Shown here piece after piece: positions 55,524 to 63,931 of a stretch of 64,000 nucleotides of DNA. The translations under genes were made by a program, and so were the position numbers. The stretch lies in contig NZ_VPFL01000006.1 of the NCBI RefSeq assembly GCF_008014345.1, positions 99,214 through 163,213 on the forward strand, read 5' to 3'. Origin of the DNA: Pelomicrobium methylotrophicum. GTDB lineage: Bacteria; Pseudomonadota; Gammaproteobacteria; Burkholderiales; UBA6910. Under the pieces are notes generated by a model, which did not search any database, was not told the origin of the DNA, and worked only from the letters and a program-made list of their open reading frames with translations. Position 1 is the stretch's first letter. Every line of letters begins with the position of its first letter.

Positions 55524-56795
55524 CTATGTCAAGCCCTCCATGAGTTGCACCTCGACCAAGGCGTCGGCGGGGAGGTTGGCCTGAGCCTCGGGCAGGACGA
55601 TGAAGCAATTGGCCTCCGCCATGGAGCGCAGAATGCCGGAACCCTGGTCTCCCGTGACCCGCACCACCCATTCTCCCGAGGGCTCCTGGAAAAGGATGCC
55701 CCGCTGGAATTCGGTCCGTCCGGGCGATTTTTTCAGCGGCGTAACGCACCTCACCTTGAACGTGGGGAGAGGCGCCACATCGCGCCGGCCCATGAGCACG
55801 AGGAGCGCTTCCCGGACGAATTCGTAGAACGTCACCATCACCGACACGGGGTTGCCCGGAAGCCCGAAGAAGTGGGCGCCCTTGATCTTGCCGTAGGCGA
55901 GCGGGCGGCCGGGCTTCATGGCGATCTTCCAGAACACCACCTCCCCGAGCTTGCCCATGAGGTCTTTGGTGAAGTCGGCTTCGCCCACTGAGACGCCGCC
56001 GCTCGTAATCACCACGTCCGCCATGGCTGCGGCCTCGTTGAAGGTTTTTTCCAGAGCCGCCGGGTCGTCGCGTACGACCCCCAGGTCGATGACCTCGCAC
56101 CCCAAGCGCATGAGCATGCCGTAGAGGGTGTAGCGGTTGCTGTCGTAGATCTGGCCTTCTCCCAGGGGCGTGCCGATGGAGACGAGCTCGTCTCCGGTGG
56201 AGAAGAATGCCACCCGCAAGCGGCGGAACACGGTCACCTCGCCGATACCGAGAGAGGCCAGCAGCCCCAGCTCAGCGGGCCGTAAATGCGTGCCGCGCGC
56301 CAACACCACCTGCCCCGGTTTGAGATCCTCCCCAGCGCGGCGGATATTCTGGCCGGCTTTTTGCCCCGCCGCGATCCGGGCGGTGTGACCATCGGATTCC
56401 ACGCGTTCCTGCATGATCACGGTATCCGTGCCAGCGGGGATCATCGCGCCCGTCATGATGCGCACGCATTCGCCGGGTCCGACCTGGCCGCGGAAGGGCG
56501 CACCGGCGAAGGCCGTGCCCACGACCCGCAGCACCGTTTCGCCTTCGGGCTTCAGGTCGGCGAAACGCACGGCGTAACCGTCCATGGCGGAGTTGTCGTG
56601 GGCGGGAACGGCCAGGGGGGAAATCACATCCTCGCCCAGCACCCGTCCGAGGGCGGCGCGGATGTGCACCCGCTCGGTACCGGTGATGGGGACGAGAAAG
56701 TCGCGAATGAGCTGCCGGGCCTTGTCGACCGGCAGGGAGTTCGGATCGTAATCGTCGGCGCAGCTCGCCGCGTGCAGGGATTTGGCTGGTTGCAT
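55524..56795 (-). CDS. moeA: Molybdopterin molybdenumtransferase MoeA
   Basis: 423 residues. Inserts Mo (or W) into adenylated molybdopterin. Motifs: PAHDNSAMDGYAVR, VRIMTGAMIPAGTDTVIMQE, FFSTGDEL, ITSGGVSVGEADFTKD (metal-handling loop), KPGRPLAYGKI and FFGLPGNPVSVMVTF. Four-domain arrangement and usual length. ATG at 56795, with longer frames upstream rejected as they enter the ABC ATPase region. Convergent with the coiled-coil gene. Confidence 0.95.
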   Translation of the reverse strand: MQPAKSLHAASCADDYDPNSLPVDKARQLIRDFLVPITGTERVHIRAALGRVLGEDVISPLAVPAHDNSAMDGYAVRFADLKPEGETVLRVVGTAFAGAPFRGQVGPGECVRIMTGAMIPAGTDTVIMQERVESDGHTARIAAGQKAGQNIRRAGEDLKPGQVVLARGTHLRPAELGLLASLGIGEVTVFRRLRVAFFSTGDELVSIGTPLGEGQIYDSNRYTLYGMLMRLGCEVIDLGVVRDDPAALEKTFNEAAAMADVVITSGGVSVGEADFTKDLMGKLGEVVFWKIAMKPGRPLAYGKIKGAHFFGLPGNPVSVMVTFYEFVREALLVLMGRRDVAPLPTFKVRCVTPLKKSPGRTEFQRGILFQEPSGEWVVRVTGDQGSGILRSMAEANCFIVLPEAQANLPADALVEVQLMEGLT

Positions 56796-56847
56796 GGTCT
56801 TCACCCAATGAAAACGCGTGTGAATGGCTTGGTCGACACGTCGAATT

Positions 56848-57684
56848 TTACGCTTTCTCCGCTGCAGCCCGAACGGCCGGCAGTGATGGCGACGCGACAA
56901 GCGGCGGCACACAGGTCTTGCGTACCTCGCCCGGCCCGATCGCGACATCCACCACGTGAACTTGGACGCCGTAGACCCGGTACAGGTTGTCGCTGGTGAT
57001 GACTGCCTCGGGCGCCCCGGCGCAGACGAGGCGGCCGTCGCGCAGCATCAGCACCTGGTTTGCGCAGGCGAACGCCTGATCCGGATCGTGGGTGGAGAAC
57101 AGAATGCCGATCCCTTGGTGGGCGAGCGCCCGCATCTGGTGCAGCACGAGCACTTGATTGCCGAAATCGAGGTTTGCCGTGGGCTCGTCCAACACCAGCA
57201 GCTTCGGCTCCTGGGCCAGCGCCCTTCCAATGAGGGCAAGCTGTCGCTCCCCGCCGCTCACCCGGGTATAGACCCGGTCGACCAGATGGGCGATGCCGAG
57301 GGTCTGCAGGACCCGCGCGGCGACTTCGTGATCGTGGCGCCCGGGCGTGCCGAAGAGCGGCAGGTGGGCAGTGCGGCCCATGAGCACGATCTCGCCCACG
57401 GTGAAGGAGAACTCGCCGCGGTGGGCCTGGGGCACGTAGCCCAAGGTTCGGGCCAGCGCCTCGCGGCGCCAGCGTTGCACGGCGATGCCTTCGATCCGGA
57501 TCTGCCCCGCCACGGGCGGCAGCAGCCCGAGCACGGTGCGCAACAGCGTCGTTTTACCGCAGCCGTTGGGACCCAAGACGCAAACCACCTGTCCGGGCTT
57601 GAGGCAGAAGCTGAGGTCCCGCCCGATCACCCGGTCCGAATAGCCGTAGGCGAGACGCTCCACTTCCAGCGTCACCCCTTCCAT
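56848..57684 (-). CDS. FecE-type ABC transporter ATPase (putative Mo/W or metal-chelate)
   Basis: 278 residues. Walker A LGPNGCGKTTLL, Q-loop YVPQAHRGEFSF, signature VSGGERQLALIGRAL, Walker B LLVLDEPTANLD and switch His in STHDPDQAF. The FecE/BtuD/MolC subgroup. Start overlaps the permease stop (ATGA). The position beside moeA and tup genes suggests oxyanion (Mo/W) uptake like H. influenzae MolBC, but vitamin B12 or siderophore transport cannot be excluded. Confidence 0.9.
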   Translation of the reverse strand: MEGVTLEVERLAYGYSDRVIGRDLSFCLKPGQVVCVLGPNGCGKTTLLRTVLGLLPPVAGQIRIEGIAVQRWRREALARTLGYVPQAHRGEFSFTVGEIVLMGRTAHLPLFGTPGRHDHEVAARVLQTLGIAHLVDRVYTRVSGGERQLALIGRALAQEPKLLVLDEPTANLDFGNQVLVLHQMRALAHQGIGILFSTHDPDQAFACANQVLMLRDGRLVCAGAPEAVITSDNLYRVYGVQVHVVDVAIGPGEVRKTCVPPLVASPSLPAVRAAAEKA

Positions 57685-58727
57685 CACGCCCCCCGTCGCG
57701 TCGTGGCGAGCAGCCACAGGAAGACCGGTGTGCCAATGAGCGCCGTGAGCACGCCCGGCGGCACCTCGATGGCCGCCACCGTGCGCGCCAGGGTGTCCAC
57801 GGCGAGCAAATAGCAAGCGCCGATCAGCATGCTCAGGGGCAGCAGGCGCGCGAAGTCAGGCCCCACCAGGAGCCGGGCTGCATGGGGCACCAGGAGCCCC
57901 ACCCAGCCGATGACGCCGCTCACGGCCACGCTCGCCGCCGTCATGACGGTGGCGGCGCACACCACCGCGACGCGCAGCGCCGCCGTGTTCACGCCCAAGG
58001 CGCGAGCCTCGTCGTCGGGCAGCGACAGCAGGTTCATTCGCCAACGCAGGAGCACGAGCGGGACGAGCCCTGCCAGCGCAAGCGGCACCGCCGCCGCCAA
58101 CTCCGACGGTGCGACCGCGGCCAAGCTGCCCAAGAGCCAGTAGGTCAGGACGGGAAGCTGGTTGTAGGGATCGGCCAGGTACTTGACGAGGGCGAGCAGG
58201 GCGCTGAACAGGGTCCCGATGACCACGCCGGCGAGGATGAGCGTGAGTATCGGATCATGGCGGCGTACCGCTGAGGCGACGGCGTAGACGATGGCCACCG
58301 CGGCCAGCCCTCCAGCGAAAGCGAATCCCTGGACGGCCGCCGTGCCCAGCGAGAAAAGAATGGCCAAGGCCGCACCCAGGGCCGCGCCCGAGGACACGCC
58401 AAGAATGTCGGGTGACACCAGTGGGTTGCGGAACATTCCTTGGTACGCCGCGCCGGCGGCGGCCAAGGCCGCGCCCACGACGATGGCGGCGGCGATGCGG
58501 GGAGCGCGGATCTGGAAGATCACGGTCTCCACCAGCGACGGGGCATGGCTTGGTTGGCCGGCGAGCCGCGCCATCGCCGCCTTCACGAGTTCCGCTGGCG
58601 ACACCGGGAACTGACCTACCAGGAAGGCGATCGTGACGAGCCCCAGCAGGATCGCGCCGCCCAGCCACAGGGGCCAACGAGGCGGTGCTCCGCGGGGACG
58701 ATCGCGGACGGTCGTGGCAGCGCTCAT
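57684..58727 (-). CDS. FecCD-family ABC permease
   Basis: 347 residues, about ten transmembrane helices. FecCD markers: RAPRIAAAIVVGAALAAAGA, YQGMFRNPLVSPDILGVSSG, LPDDEARALGVNT, VSGVIGWVGLLVPHAARLLVG and the end of AIEVPPGVLTALIGTPVF. Its partner ATPase follows with a four-base overlap. No binding-protein gene is adjacent; the upstream neighbour is the ModE-type regulator, which it overlaps by four bases, so the three genes may form one operon. Confidence 0.93.
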   Translation of the reverse strand: MSAATTVRDRPRGAPPRWPLWLGGAILLGLVTIAFLVGQFPVSPAELVKAAMARLAGQPSHAPSLVETVIFQIRAPRIAAAIVVGAALAAAGAAYQGMFRNPLVSPDILGVSSGAALGAALAILFSLGTAAVQGFAFAGGLAAVAIVYAVASAVRRHDPILTLILAGVVIGTLFSALLALVKYLADPYNQLPVLTYWLLGSLAAVAPSELAAAVPLALAGLVPLVLLRWRMNLLSLPDDEARALGVNTAALRVAVVCAATVMTAASVAVSGVIGWVGLLVPHAARLLVGPDFARLLPLSMLIGACYLLAVDTLARTVAAIEVPPGVLTALIGTPVFLWLLATTRRGA

Positions 58728-59794
58728 CGCAGCATTTTACCAGCCCTGTCGCGCGTGCCTCCGGACGTCCCGGGCAGGGGAACGGGCTCACCCGCCCGGG
58801 AAAAATCGTAGCCCACCAGGTCGCCGGCCTTCGCCGCGAACTCGGGACTCCGGAGCAGCGCCACCAAGGCTTGCAACGCGGGCGAGCGGAAGGTTTGCCG
58901 GGTCATGGCGAGCAGATAGCGTTCCCGGACGAGAGGCACGAAATGGAGCCCGAGCTGGTGCGCCGCGGCCTGGATACCGAATCCGGCGTCCGCGAGCCCT
59001 CCCGCGACGCTGGCGGCCACCGCCAGATGGGTGAACTCTTCCTCCTCGTAGCCGGCGATGGCGGTTGGCGCGATCCCCGCCTGCGAAAGCAGCCGGTCGA
59101 GCAGGAGCCGGGTTCCAGAGGCCCGCTGGCGGTTGATGAATTTCACCTCCGGCCGGGTGAGGTCCGCGAGCCCTCGAATACGCTTGGGATTGCCGGCGCG
59201 CACCATCAGCCCCTGCTGCCGCCAGGCAAAGTGCAGGGCGAGGTGGGAGCGCGGTTTGAGGTGCCTGGCGATCGCGGCGGCCGCCGCGCCGTCGATCGGG
59301 TCCATCCAATGGAACCCGGCCATTTGACATTGTCCGCGACCGAGCGCCTCCACGCTCTGGAGGCTCCCGCAGAACTCCAGCTCGAGGATATGCCCCGTGC
59401 GCTGGAAAAGCAGGTCGCGAAGACGCGCCAAAGCCAGATCATGGCTAGCCCGCACGGCAAGGCGCCCCGTGGCCCGGCCCGCCCGGCCCGCGGGATGCAG
59501 CGCCTGCTCCAGCTCGTCGGCGATGGCCGTGAGCTGGGCGCGCAAGCGGTTTTCGGCGCGCTCGTGGGCGGACAAGAGCCGGGCTCCCAGGGCGGACAGG
59601 CGGGCGCCCCGGCCCCGCTCCATGATGACCAAGGGCTCGCCCAGCGCCACACCCGCCCGCTCGATCAGTCCCCAGGCGTGCCGGTAAGAAAGTTTGAGCT
59701 CCTGGGCGGCGCGGCTCACCGTCCCCCAATCCCGCACGGCGCGCAGCAGCCGAAAGATCTGGGCGTCGACGCGCTCACCTGGGTTCGTCTCCAT
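58724..59794 (-). CDS. ModE-type HTH regulator with PBP-like domain
   Basis: 356 residues from ATG at 59794 (ATG at 59824 adds ten). N-terminal ModE/LysR-type winged HTH: FRLLRAVRDWGTVSRAAQEL, LSYRHAWGLIERA and the ERGRGARLSALG wing. Residues about 115-330 form a periplasmic-binding-protein-like domain: ASHDLALARLRDLL, FINRQRASGTRLLLDRLL and VAASVAGGLADAGFGIQAAA, instead of the usual molybdate-binding Mop domains. Predicted to sense Mo or W directly and control the flanking transport genes. Divergent from tupB; palindromic DNA lies between. Confidence 0.88.
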   Translation of the reverse strand: METNPGERVDAQIFRLLRAVRDWGTVSRAAQELKLSYRHAWGLIERAGVALGEPLVIMERGRGARLSALGARLLSAHERAENRLRAQLTAIADELEQALHPAGRAGRATGRLAVRASHDLALARLRDLLFQRTGHILELEFCGSLQSVEALGRGQCQMAGFHWMDPIDGAAAAAIARHLKPRSHLALHFAWRQQGLMVRAGNPKRIRGLADLTRPEVKFINRQRASGTRLLLDRLLSQAGIAPTAIAGYEEEEFTHLAVAASVAGGLADAGFGIQAAAHQLGLHFVPLVRERYLLAMTRQTFRSPALQALVALLRSPEFAAKAGDLVGYDFSRAGEPVPLPGTSGGTRDRAGKMLR

Positions 59795-59819
59795 GCTGAC
59801 GCAAAGCTCGACGCTGACT

Positions 59820-60004
59820 CGCATTATGAACTGAAAAACATATTGTGAATGCAAAGGAAATCGATTAGTTTCTACGCTAATCATAAGCCAAATATGTAAA
59901 AAAATGCATATAAAATCCAGAAAGCGCTGGATCGGCCCAAGGCAGGGGACTGTCGGCTGGCCCGCGGCCGAGAGGTGGCCGACCATGGGCGGGGCGGCGC
60001 GCTG
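59820..60004. promoter_or_regulatory. Divergent modE-like/tupB control region with palindromes
   Basis: AT-rich compared with its surroundings. GATTAG (59863-59868) and CTAATC (59877-59882) form a palindrome with 8-base gap. ATATG (59892-59896) and CATAT (59907-59911) form another. The latter resembles the inverted TATA-rich half-sites known for ModE boxes. Likely operator(s) for the adjacent regulator; not proven. Confidence 0.45.
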
Positions 60005-60709
60005 ATGGACACTCTCGCATTGGCTTTCAGCGAAGCGCTGCGGCTCATCGCGAGTGCGGACGCGGAACTGGCGCAGATCGTGATGCTGAGCCTTCGGGTG
60101 AGCCTGACGGCGGTTGCGCTGGCGGCGCTGATCGGGCTTCCGCTCGGCGCCGCCGTTGCGGTGGCGAAGTTCCCGGGACGCAAGGCGGTGACGGTGATCC
60201 TCAATGCCCTGATGGGGATGCCGCCCGTGATCGTGGGGCTGCTGGTCTACCTTCTGCTTTCGCGCGCCGGCCCGCTCGGCACGCTCGGGCTTCTTTTCAC
60301 GCCCACGGCGATGGTGATCGCGCAGACGGTGCTGGTTGCGCCCATCATCGCCGCCCTGGCGCGCCAAGCGGTCGAGGACGCCTGGCGCGAGTACGCGGAG
60401 CAACTCAAATCCCTGGGCGCGGGCCCGGTGCAGTCGGCCTTCACGCTGCTTTGGGACAGCCGATTCTCACTCTTGACGGCGATCCTTGCGGGCTTTGGGC
60501 GTGCCGCCGCCGAGGTGGGAGCCGTGATGATCGTCGGCGGCAATATCGAAGGGGTCACGCGGGTGATGACCACGGCCATCGCTCTGGAAACGAGCAAGGG
60601 TAACCTGCCTCTCGCGCTGGGGCTTGGCATCATCCTGATCGCCATCGTGCTGACGCTGAATGCGGCCGCGTATCTGTTGAAGGAGGTGGCGCAGCGCCGC
60701 TATGGATAG
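60005..60709 (+). CDS. tupB: Tungstate ABC transporter permease TupB
   Basis: 234 residues, six or so membrane helices. Typical Tup/Wtp-type permease: LRVSLTAVALAALIGLPLGA, ALMGMPPVIVGLLVYLLLS, GPLGTLGLLFTPTAMVIAQ, and the ATPase-contact loop FGRAAAEVGAVMIVGGNI, with MTTAIALETSKGNLPLAL. ATG at 60005 chosen; GTG at 59975 would add ten residues. Overlaps tupC by eight bases. Confidence 0.94.
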   Translation: MDTLALAFSEALRLIASADAELAQIVMLSLRVSLTAVALAALIGLPLGAAVAVAKFPGRKAVTVILNALMGMPPVIVGLLVYLLLSRAGPLGTLGLLFTPTAMVIAQTVLVAPIIAALARQAVEDAWREYAEQLKSLGAGPVQSAFTLLWDSRFSLLTAILAGFGRAAAEVGAVMIVGGNIEGVTRVMTTAIALETSKGNLPLALGLGIILIAIVLTLNAAAYLLKEVAQRRYG

Positions 60710-61445
60710 GCCGGTGACCAATGCGTTGAGCCCGTTGCTGCCGCTCGCGCTGGTGGAAGTGAGCTATGTGGCCGGCGGGCGTACCCTCATCGACCGCATC
60801 ACGGTGGAGATCGGACCCGGGCCGCGGACCATCATCCTCGGGCCCAACGGCGCAGGCAAGAGCGTGCTCATGCGGCTCGCCCACGGGCTGCTCGCGCCTA
60901 CAGGAGGCATCGTGCGTTGGAACACACCCGAAGCCCCCGGACAACCCCGGCGGCAAGCGATGGTGTTCCAGCGGCCGGTCATGCTGCGCCGCTCGGCCAT
61001 CGACAACATCCGCTACGCGCTGAAGCTTTCCCATGTCCCCCGCGAGGAGCGCGAGGAGCGGGCGTGGCAGGCGCTCGAGCGCGTGGGGCTTTCGGCCCTC
61101 GCCGATCGACCGGCCCGCGTGCTCTCCGGCGGCGAGCAACAGCGCCTGGCTCTTGCGCGGGCCTGGGCCTTAAAGCCCGAGGTGTTGTTCTTGGATGAGC
61201 CCACGGCCAATCTGGACCCGGGCGCCTGCCGCGAGGTGGAATCCATCATCGCCGCGATCCATGCCGAAGGGACCAAGATCGTGATGACCACCCACAACCT
61301 GGGTCAGGCGCGCCGCCTTGCCGACGAGGTCCTGTTCCTCTACGAGGGGCGGCTGGTGGAGCGGAGCGCCGCAGACCAGTTTTTCCGCAAACCCGCTTCG
61401 GTCGAAGCCGAGGCATTCATTCAGGGAGAGCTTCCATGGCATTGA
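60702..61445 (+). CDS. tupC: Tungstate ABC transporter ATPase TupC
   Basis: 247 residues. Walker A LGPNGAGKSVLMRLA, signature LSGGEQQRLALARAWAL, Walker B VLFLDEPTANLDPG, switch His in TTHNLGQAR. Atypical for the P-loop is the Val after GKS. Ribosome site AAGGAGG about 16 bases upstream inside tupB. Overlaps tupA by ten bases. Energises tungstate uptake with TupA and TupB. Confidence 0.94.
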   Translation: MDRPVTNALSPLLPLALVEVSYVAGGRTLIDRITVEIGPGPRTIILGPNGAGKSVLMRLAHGLLAPTGGIVRWNTPEAPGQPRRQAMVFQRPVMLRRSAIDNIRYALKLSHVPREEREERAWQALERVGLSALADRPARVLSGGEQQRLALARAWALKPEVLFLDEPTANLDPGACREVESIIAAIHAEGTKIVMTTHNLGQARRLADEVLFLYEGRLVERSAADQFFRKPASVEAEAFIQGELPWH

Positions 61446-62275
61446 AGCGGCGAATTTCCCTCGTCTTGGCGCTTGCTTTGGTCACCCTCGCCAACGCCTG
61501 GGCAGAGGACCGCTATATCACGGTGGCTTCCACCACCTCCACCGAGCAGTCGGGGCTGTTCAGACACCTTATTCCGATATTCGAGAAAAAAACCGGCATT
61601 CAAGTGCGGATCGTGGCCGTGGGCACGGGCCAGGCTTTGGACTTGGGGCGGCGGGGGGACGCCGACGTGGTGCTGGTCCACGACCCGGCGGCGGAGGAGC
61701 GGTTCGTGGCTGAAGGCCACGGGCTCGAACGCCGGGCGGTTATGTACAATGATTTTGTACTGATCGGTCCCAGGACTGACCCCGCCGGGATAAGCCCGGG
61801 CAAGGACGTCGCGGCGGCGCTGCGAAAGATCAAGGCGGCCCAGGCGCCGTTCGTATCGCGCGGGGACAAGAGCGGTACCCACGCCGCCGAACTGCGGCTG
61901 TGGAAAATGGCGGGCATCGACATCGTCCGGGACAAGGGCCCTTGGTACAAGGAATGCGGCTGCGGTATGGGACCGGCCCTCAACACCGCCGCATCCCTCA
62001 ACGCCTATGTCCTATCCGACCGGGGCACATGGCTGAGCTTCCGAAACCGGGGTGAGCTGGCAATCCTCGTGCAAGGGGACGAGCGACTGTTCAACCAGTA
62101 TGGCGTCATCCTGGTCAACCCGGCGAAGCACCCTCACGTCAAGACCGCGATGGGACAGGCCTTCATCGACTGGCTCGTCTCCCCGGAGGGCCAGCAGGCC
62201 ATCGCGAGCTTCAAAATCGACGGAGAGCAGTTGTTCTTTCCGAACGCCGGTCCGAGCACCGCAAAAGCTCGCTGA
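61436..62275 (+). CDS. tupA: Tungstate-binding protein TupA
   Basis: 279 residues. Signal peptide (LVLALALVTLANAWA, cleaved near 23), then the ligand-binding start VASTTSTEQSGLF (TTTS-like motif of TupA), VGTGQALDLGRRGDADVVLVH and SRGDKSGTHAAELRLW. Periplasmic receptor with high selectivity for tungstate over molybdate in this family. The combination with a Cys-type FDH hints that W may be the metal of choice. Confidence 0.94.
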   Translation: MALKRRISLVLALALVTLANAWAEDRYITVASTTSTEQSGLFRHLIPIFEKKTGIQVRIVAVGTGQALDLGRRGDADVVLVHDPAAEERFVAEGHGLERRAVMYNDFVLIGPRTDPAGISPGKDVAAALRKIKAAQAPFVSRGDKSGTHAAELRLWKMAGIDIVRDKGPWYKECGCGMGPALNTAASLNAYVLSDRGTWLSFRNRGELAILVQGDERLFNQYGVILVNPAKHPHVKTAMGQAFIDWLVSPEGQQAIASFKIDGEQLFFPNAGPSTAKAR

Positions 62276-62427
62276 GCATGCGCCTTTGCGGTCGAGGGCG
62301 CGGAAAGGTGGGCCTTCGGGATCCTGATCTTTTTTTAACCTCCCTTCGCGGGGGCTTAAAATAGTGGACAAAATGTCTCAATAATGCTCTAATGCTCTGT
62401 CAAAAAAACAGTTTTCTGCGGAGGAAT

Positions 62428-63831
62428 ATGGCTGGGTCTGGAAGAACCCGGGCTGCGCCGCCGGAAGTCCAACGCACGCCTGCGGATACCCCTTGGGACC
62501 AATACGCCGTCTTGGTGGTGGACGATGAGGAGGGAATGCGCAATTTCATCAGCCGCGCCCTCAAAAATCGCGGCTGCGGAATGGTGGAGTCAGCGGCCAC
62601 GGCCGAAGAAGGGGCGCAGCTGGTGGAGCGCTGCCACTTCGATCTGGTCATCCTGGACATCGCCCTTCCGGGTAAAGCAGGCGTCGTGTGGCTCAAGGAG
62701 TTGCGGGAATCCGGGTTTCATGGCGAGGTGATCCTGATCACCGCTTTCGCTGACCTGGAGACTGCCATCGACGCTTTACGGGCGGGGGCGTCGGACTTTA
62801 TCCTGAAACCCTTTCGCATCGACCAGCTCCTGAACTCCATCCAACGCTGCTTTGACCGGGCCCGGCTTGCCCGGGAGAACTTCGTGCTGCGCCGAGAGGT
62901 GCGCGAGCTGGCGGGGCTGGAGGATCTGCTGGGACAGTCCGCGGCAGCGGAAGAGCTGCGCCGAATCATCCGCCGGCTCGCGCCGCTGCCCACCACCGTG
63001 CTCATCCAAGGGGAGTCCGGAACCGGCAAAGAAGTGGCGGCGCGGGCGCTCCATAAAATGAGCCCCAGGGCCCAGCGGCCCTTCGTGCCGGTCAACTGCG
63101 GTGCCATTTCACCGGAAATCATCGAGAGCGAGCTCTTCGGCCACGTGAAAGGTGCGTTCACCGGCGCCACCGAGTCCCGCAACGGACTGTTCTTCTACGC
63201 CCAGGGCGGCACCTTGTTCCTGGACGAGATCGGGGAGCTGCCGTTGCCCATGCAAACGAAGCTGTTGCGCGTGCTGGAGGAAAAAAAGATCCGGCCGGTC
63301 GGCTCCGAGCGGGAGATCCCGGTGGACGTGCGCATCGTTGCCGCCACCAACCGCAATCTGGCCCCGGAGGTGGCGGCCGGGCGCTTCCGGCAGGACCTTT
63401 TCTACCGGCTGGACGTGGTGAACATCACCATTCCGCCGCTGCGCGAGCGTCCCGAAGACATTCCGGTACTCGCTCGCCACTTCATGGAGGAGCTTTCAGC
63501 CCGGCTCGGCGTTCCCCGCGTTCCGCTGACGCCGGATATCGTTGAGGCCCTCGTCCGCTATCCTTGGCCGGGCAACGCCCGGGAGCTGCGCAATCTGGTG
63601 GAGCGCTCCCTCATTCTCGGGCGCGTCCCGTTGGAAAACCTTCAGGCAGCCGACCGGTCGAGGGTTTGGAAAGGGGCCCCGGCGCCCGCCGTGGCGTTGG
63701 AGGAAGTGGAGAAACAGCACATCCTGAGCGTTCTGCGTGAAGTGCAGGGCAATAAGTCCGAGGCGGCGCGGCGGCTGGGCATCTCGCGCAAGACCCTGGA
63801 GCGCAAATGCGCCCTGTGGAAAGTCTCCTGA
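62428..63831 (+). CDS. NtrC-family sigma-54-dependent response regulator
   Basis: 467 residues. Receiver domain about 26-145 with acidic pair D32-D33 and phosphoacceptor D77 (DLVILDIALPG), switch Thr in LITAFAD and Lys in LKPF. AAA+ domain: Walker A GESGTGKE, the sigma-54-contacting GAFTGA loop, Walker B GGTLFLDEIGELP, and sensor arginines RNLAPE, NARELRNLVERSL. C-terminal Fis-type HTH GNKSEAARRLGISRKTLERK. ATG at 62428 follows GGAGGAAT. No sensor kinase gene is adjacent; the next gene is an IS transposase. Candidate activator of the RpoN promoter at 46867. Confidence 0.93.
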   Translation: MAGSGRTRAAPPEVQRTPADTPWDQYAVLVVDDEEGMRNFISRALKNRGCGMVESAATAEEGAQLVERCHFDLVILDIALPGKAGVVWLKELRESGFHGEVILITAFADLETAIDALRAGASDFILKPFRIDQLLNSIQRCFDRARLARENFVLRREVRELAGLEDLLGQSAAAEELRRIIRRLAPLPTTVLIQGESGTGKEVAARALHKMSPRAQRPFVPVNCGAISPEIIESELFGHVKGAFTGATESRNGLFFYAQGGTLFLDEIGELPLPMQTKLLRVLEEKKIRPVGSEREIPVDVRIVAATNRNLAPEVAAGRFRQDLFYRLDVVNITIPPLRERPEDIPVLARHFMEELSARLGVPRVPLTPDIVEALVRYPWPGNARELRNLVERSLILGRVPLENLQAADRSRVWKGAPAPAVALEEVEKQHILSVLREVQGNKSEAARRLGISRKTLERKCALWKVS

Positions 63832-63877
63832 AGAGAAGCCGCGGGCGCTAGCCGACGCGGTCACGCCATGCGTCTAG

Positions 63878-63931
63878 AACCTATCTCAAAATTGTTCACA
63901 GGATGAGCCGGGGCTTCTATAATCAGGTGGC
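63878..63931 (+). repeat. Probable left end of an IS5-type element
   Basis: AGAACCTATCTCAAAATTGT, about 50 bases before a transposase start, resembles terminal inverted repeats of IS5-family elements. The right end is outside the window, so the repeat cannot be confirmed. Confidence 0.4.
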
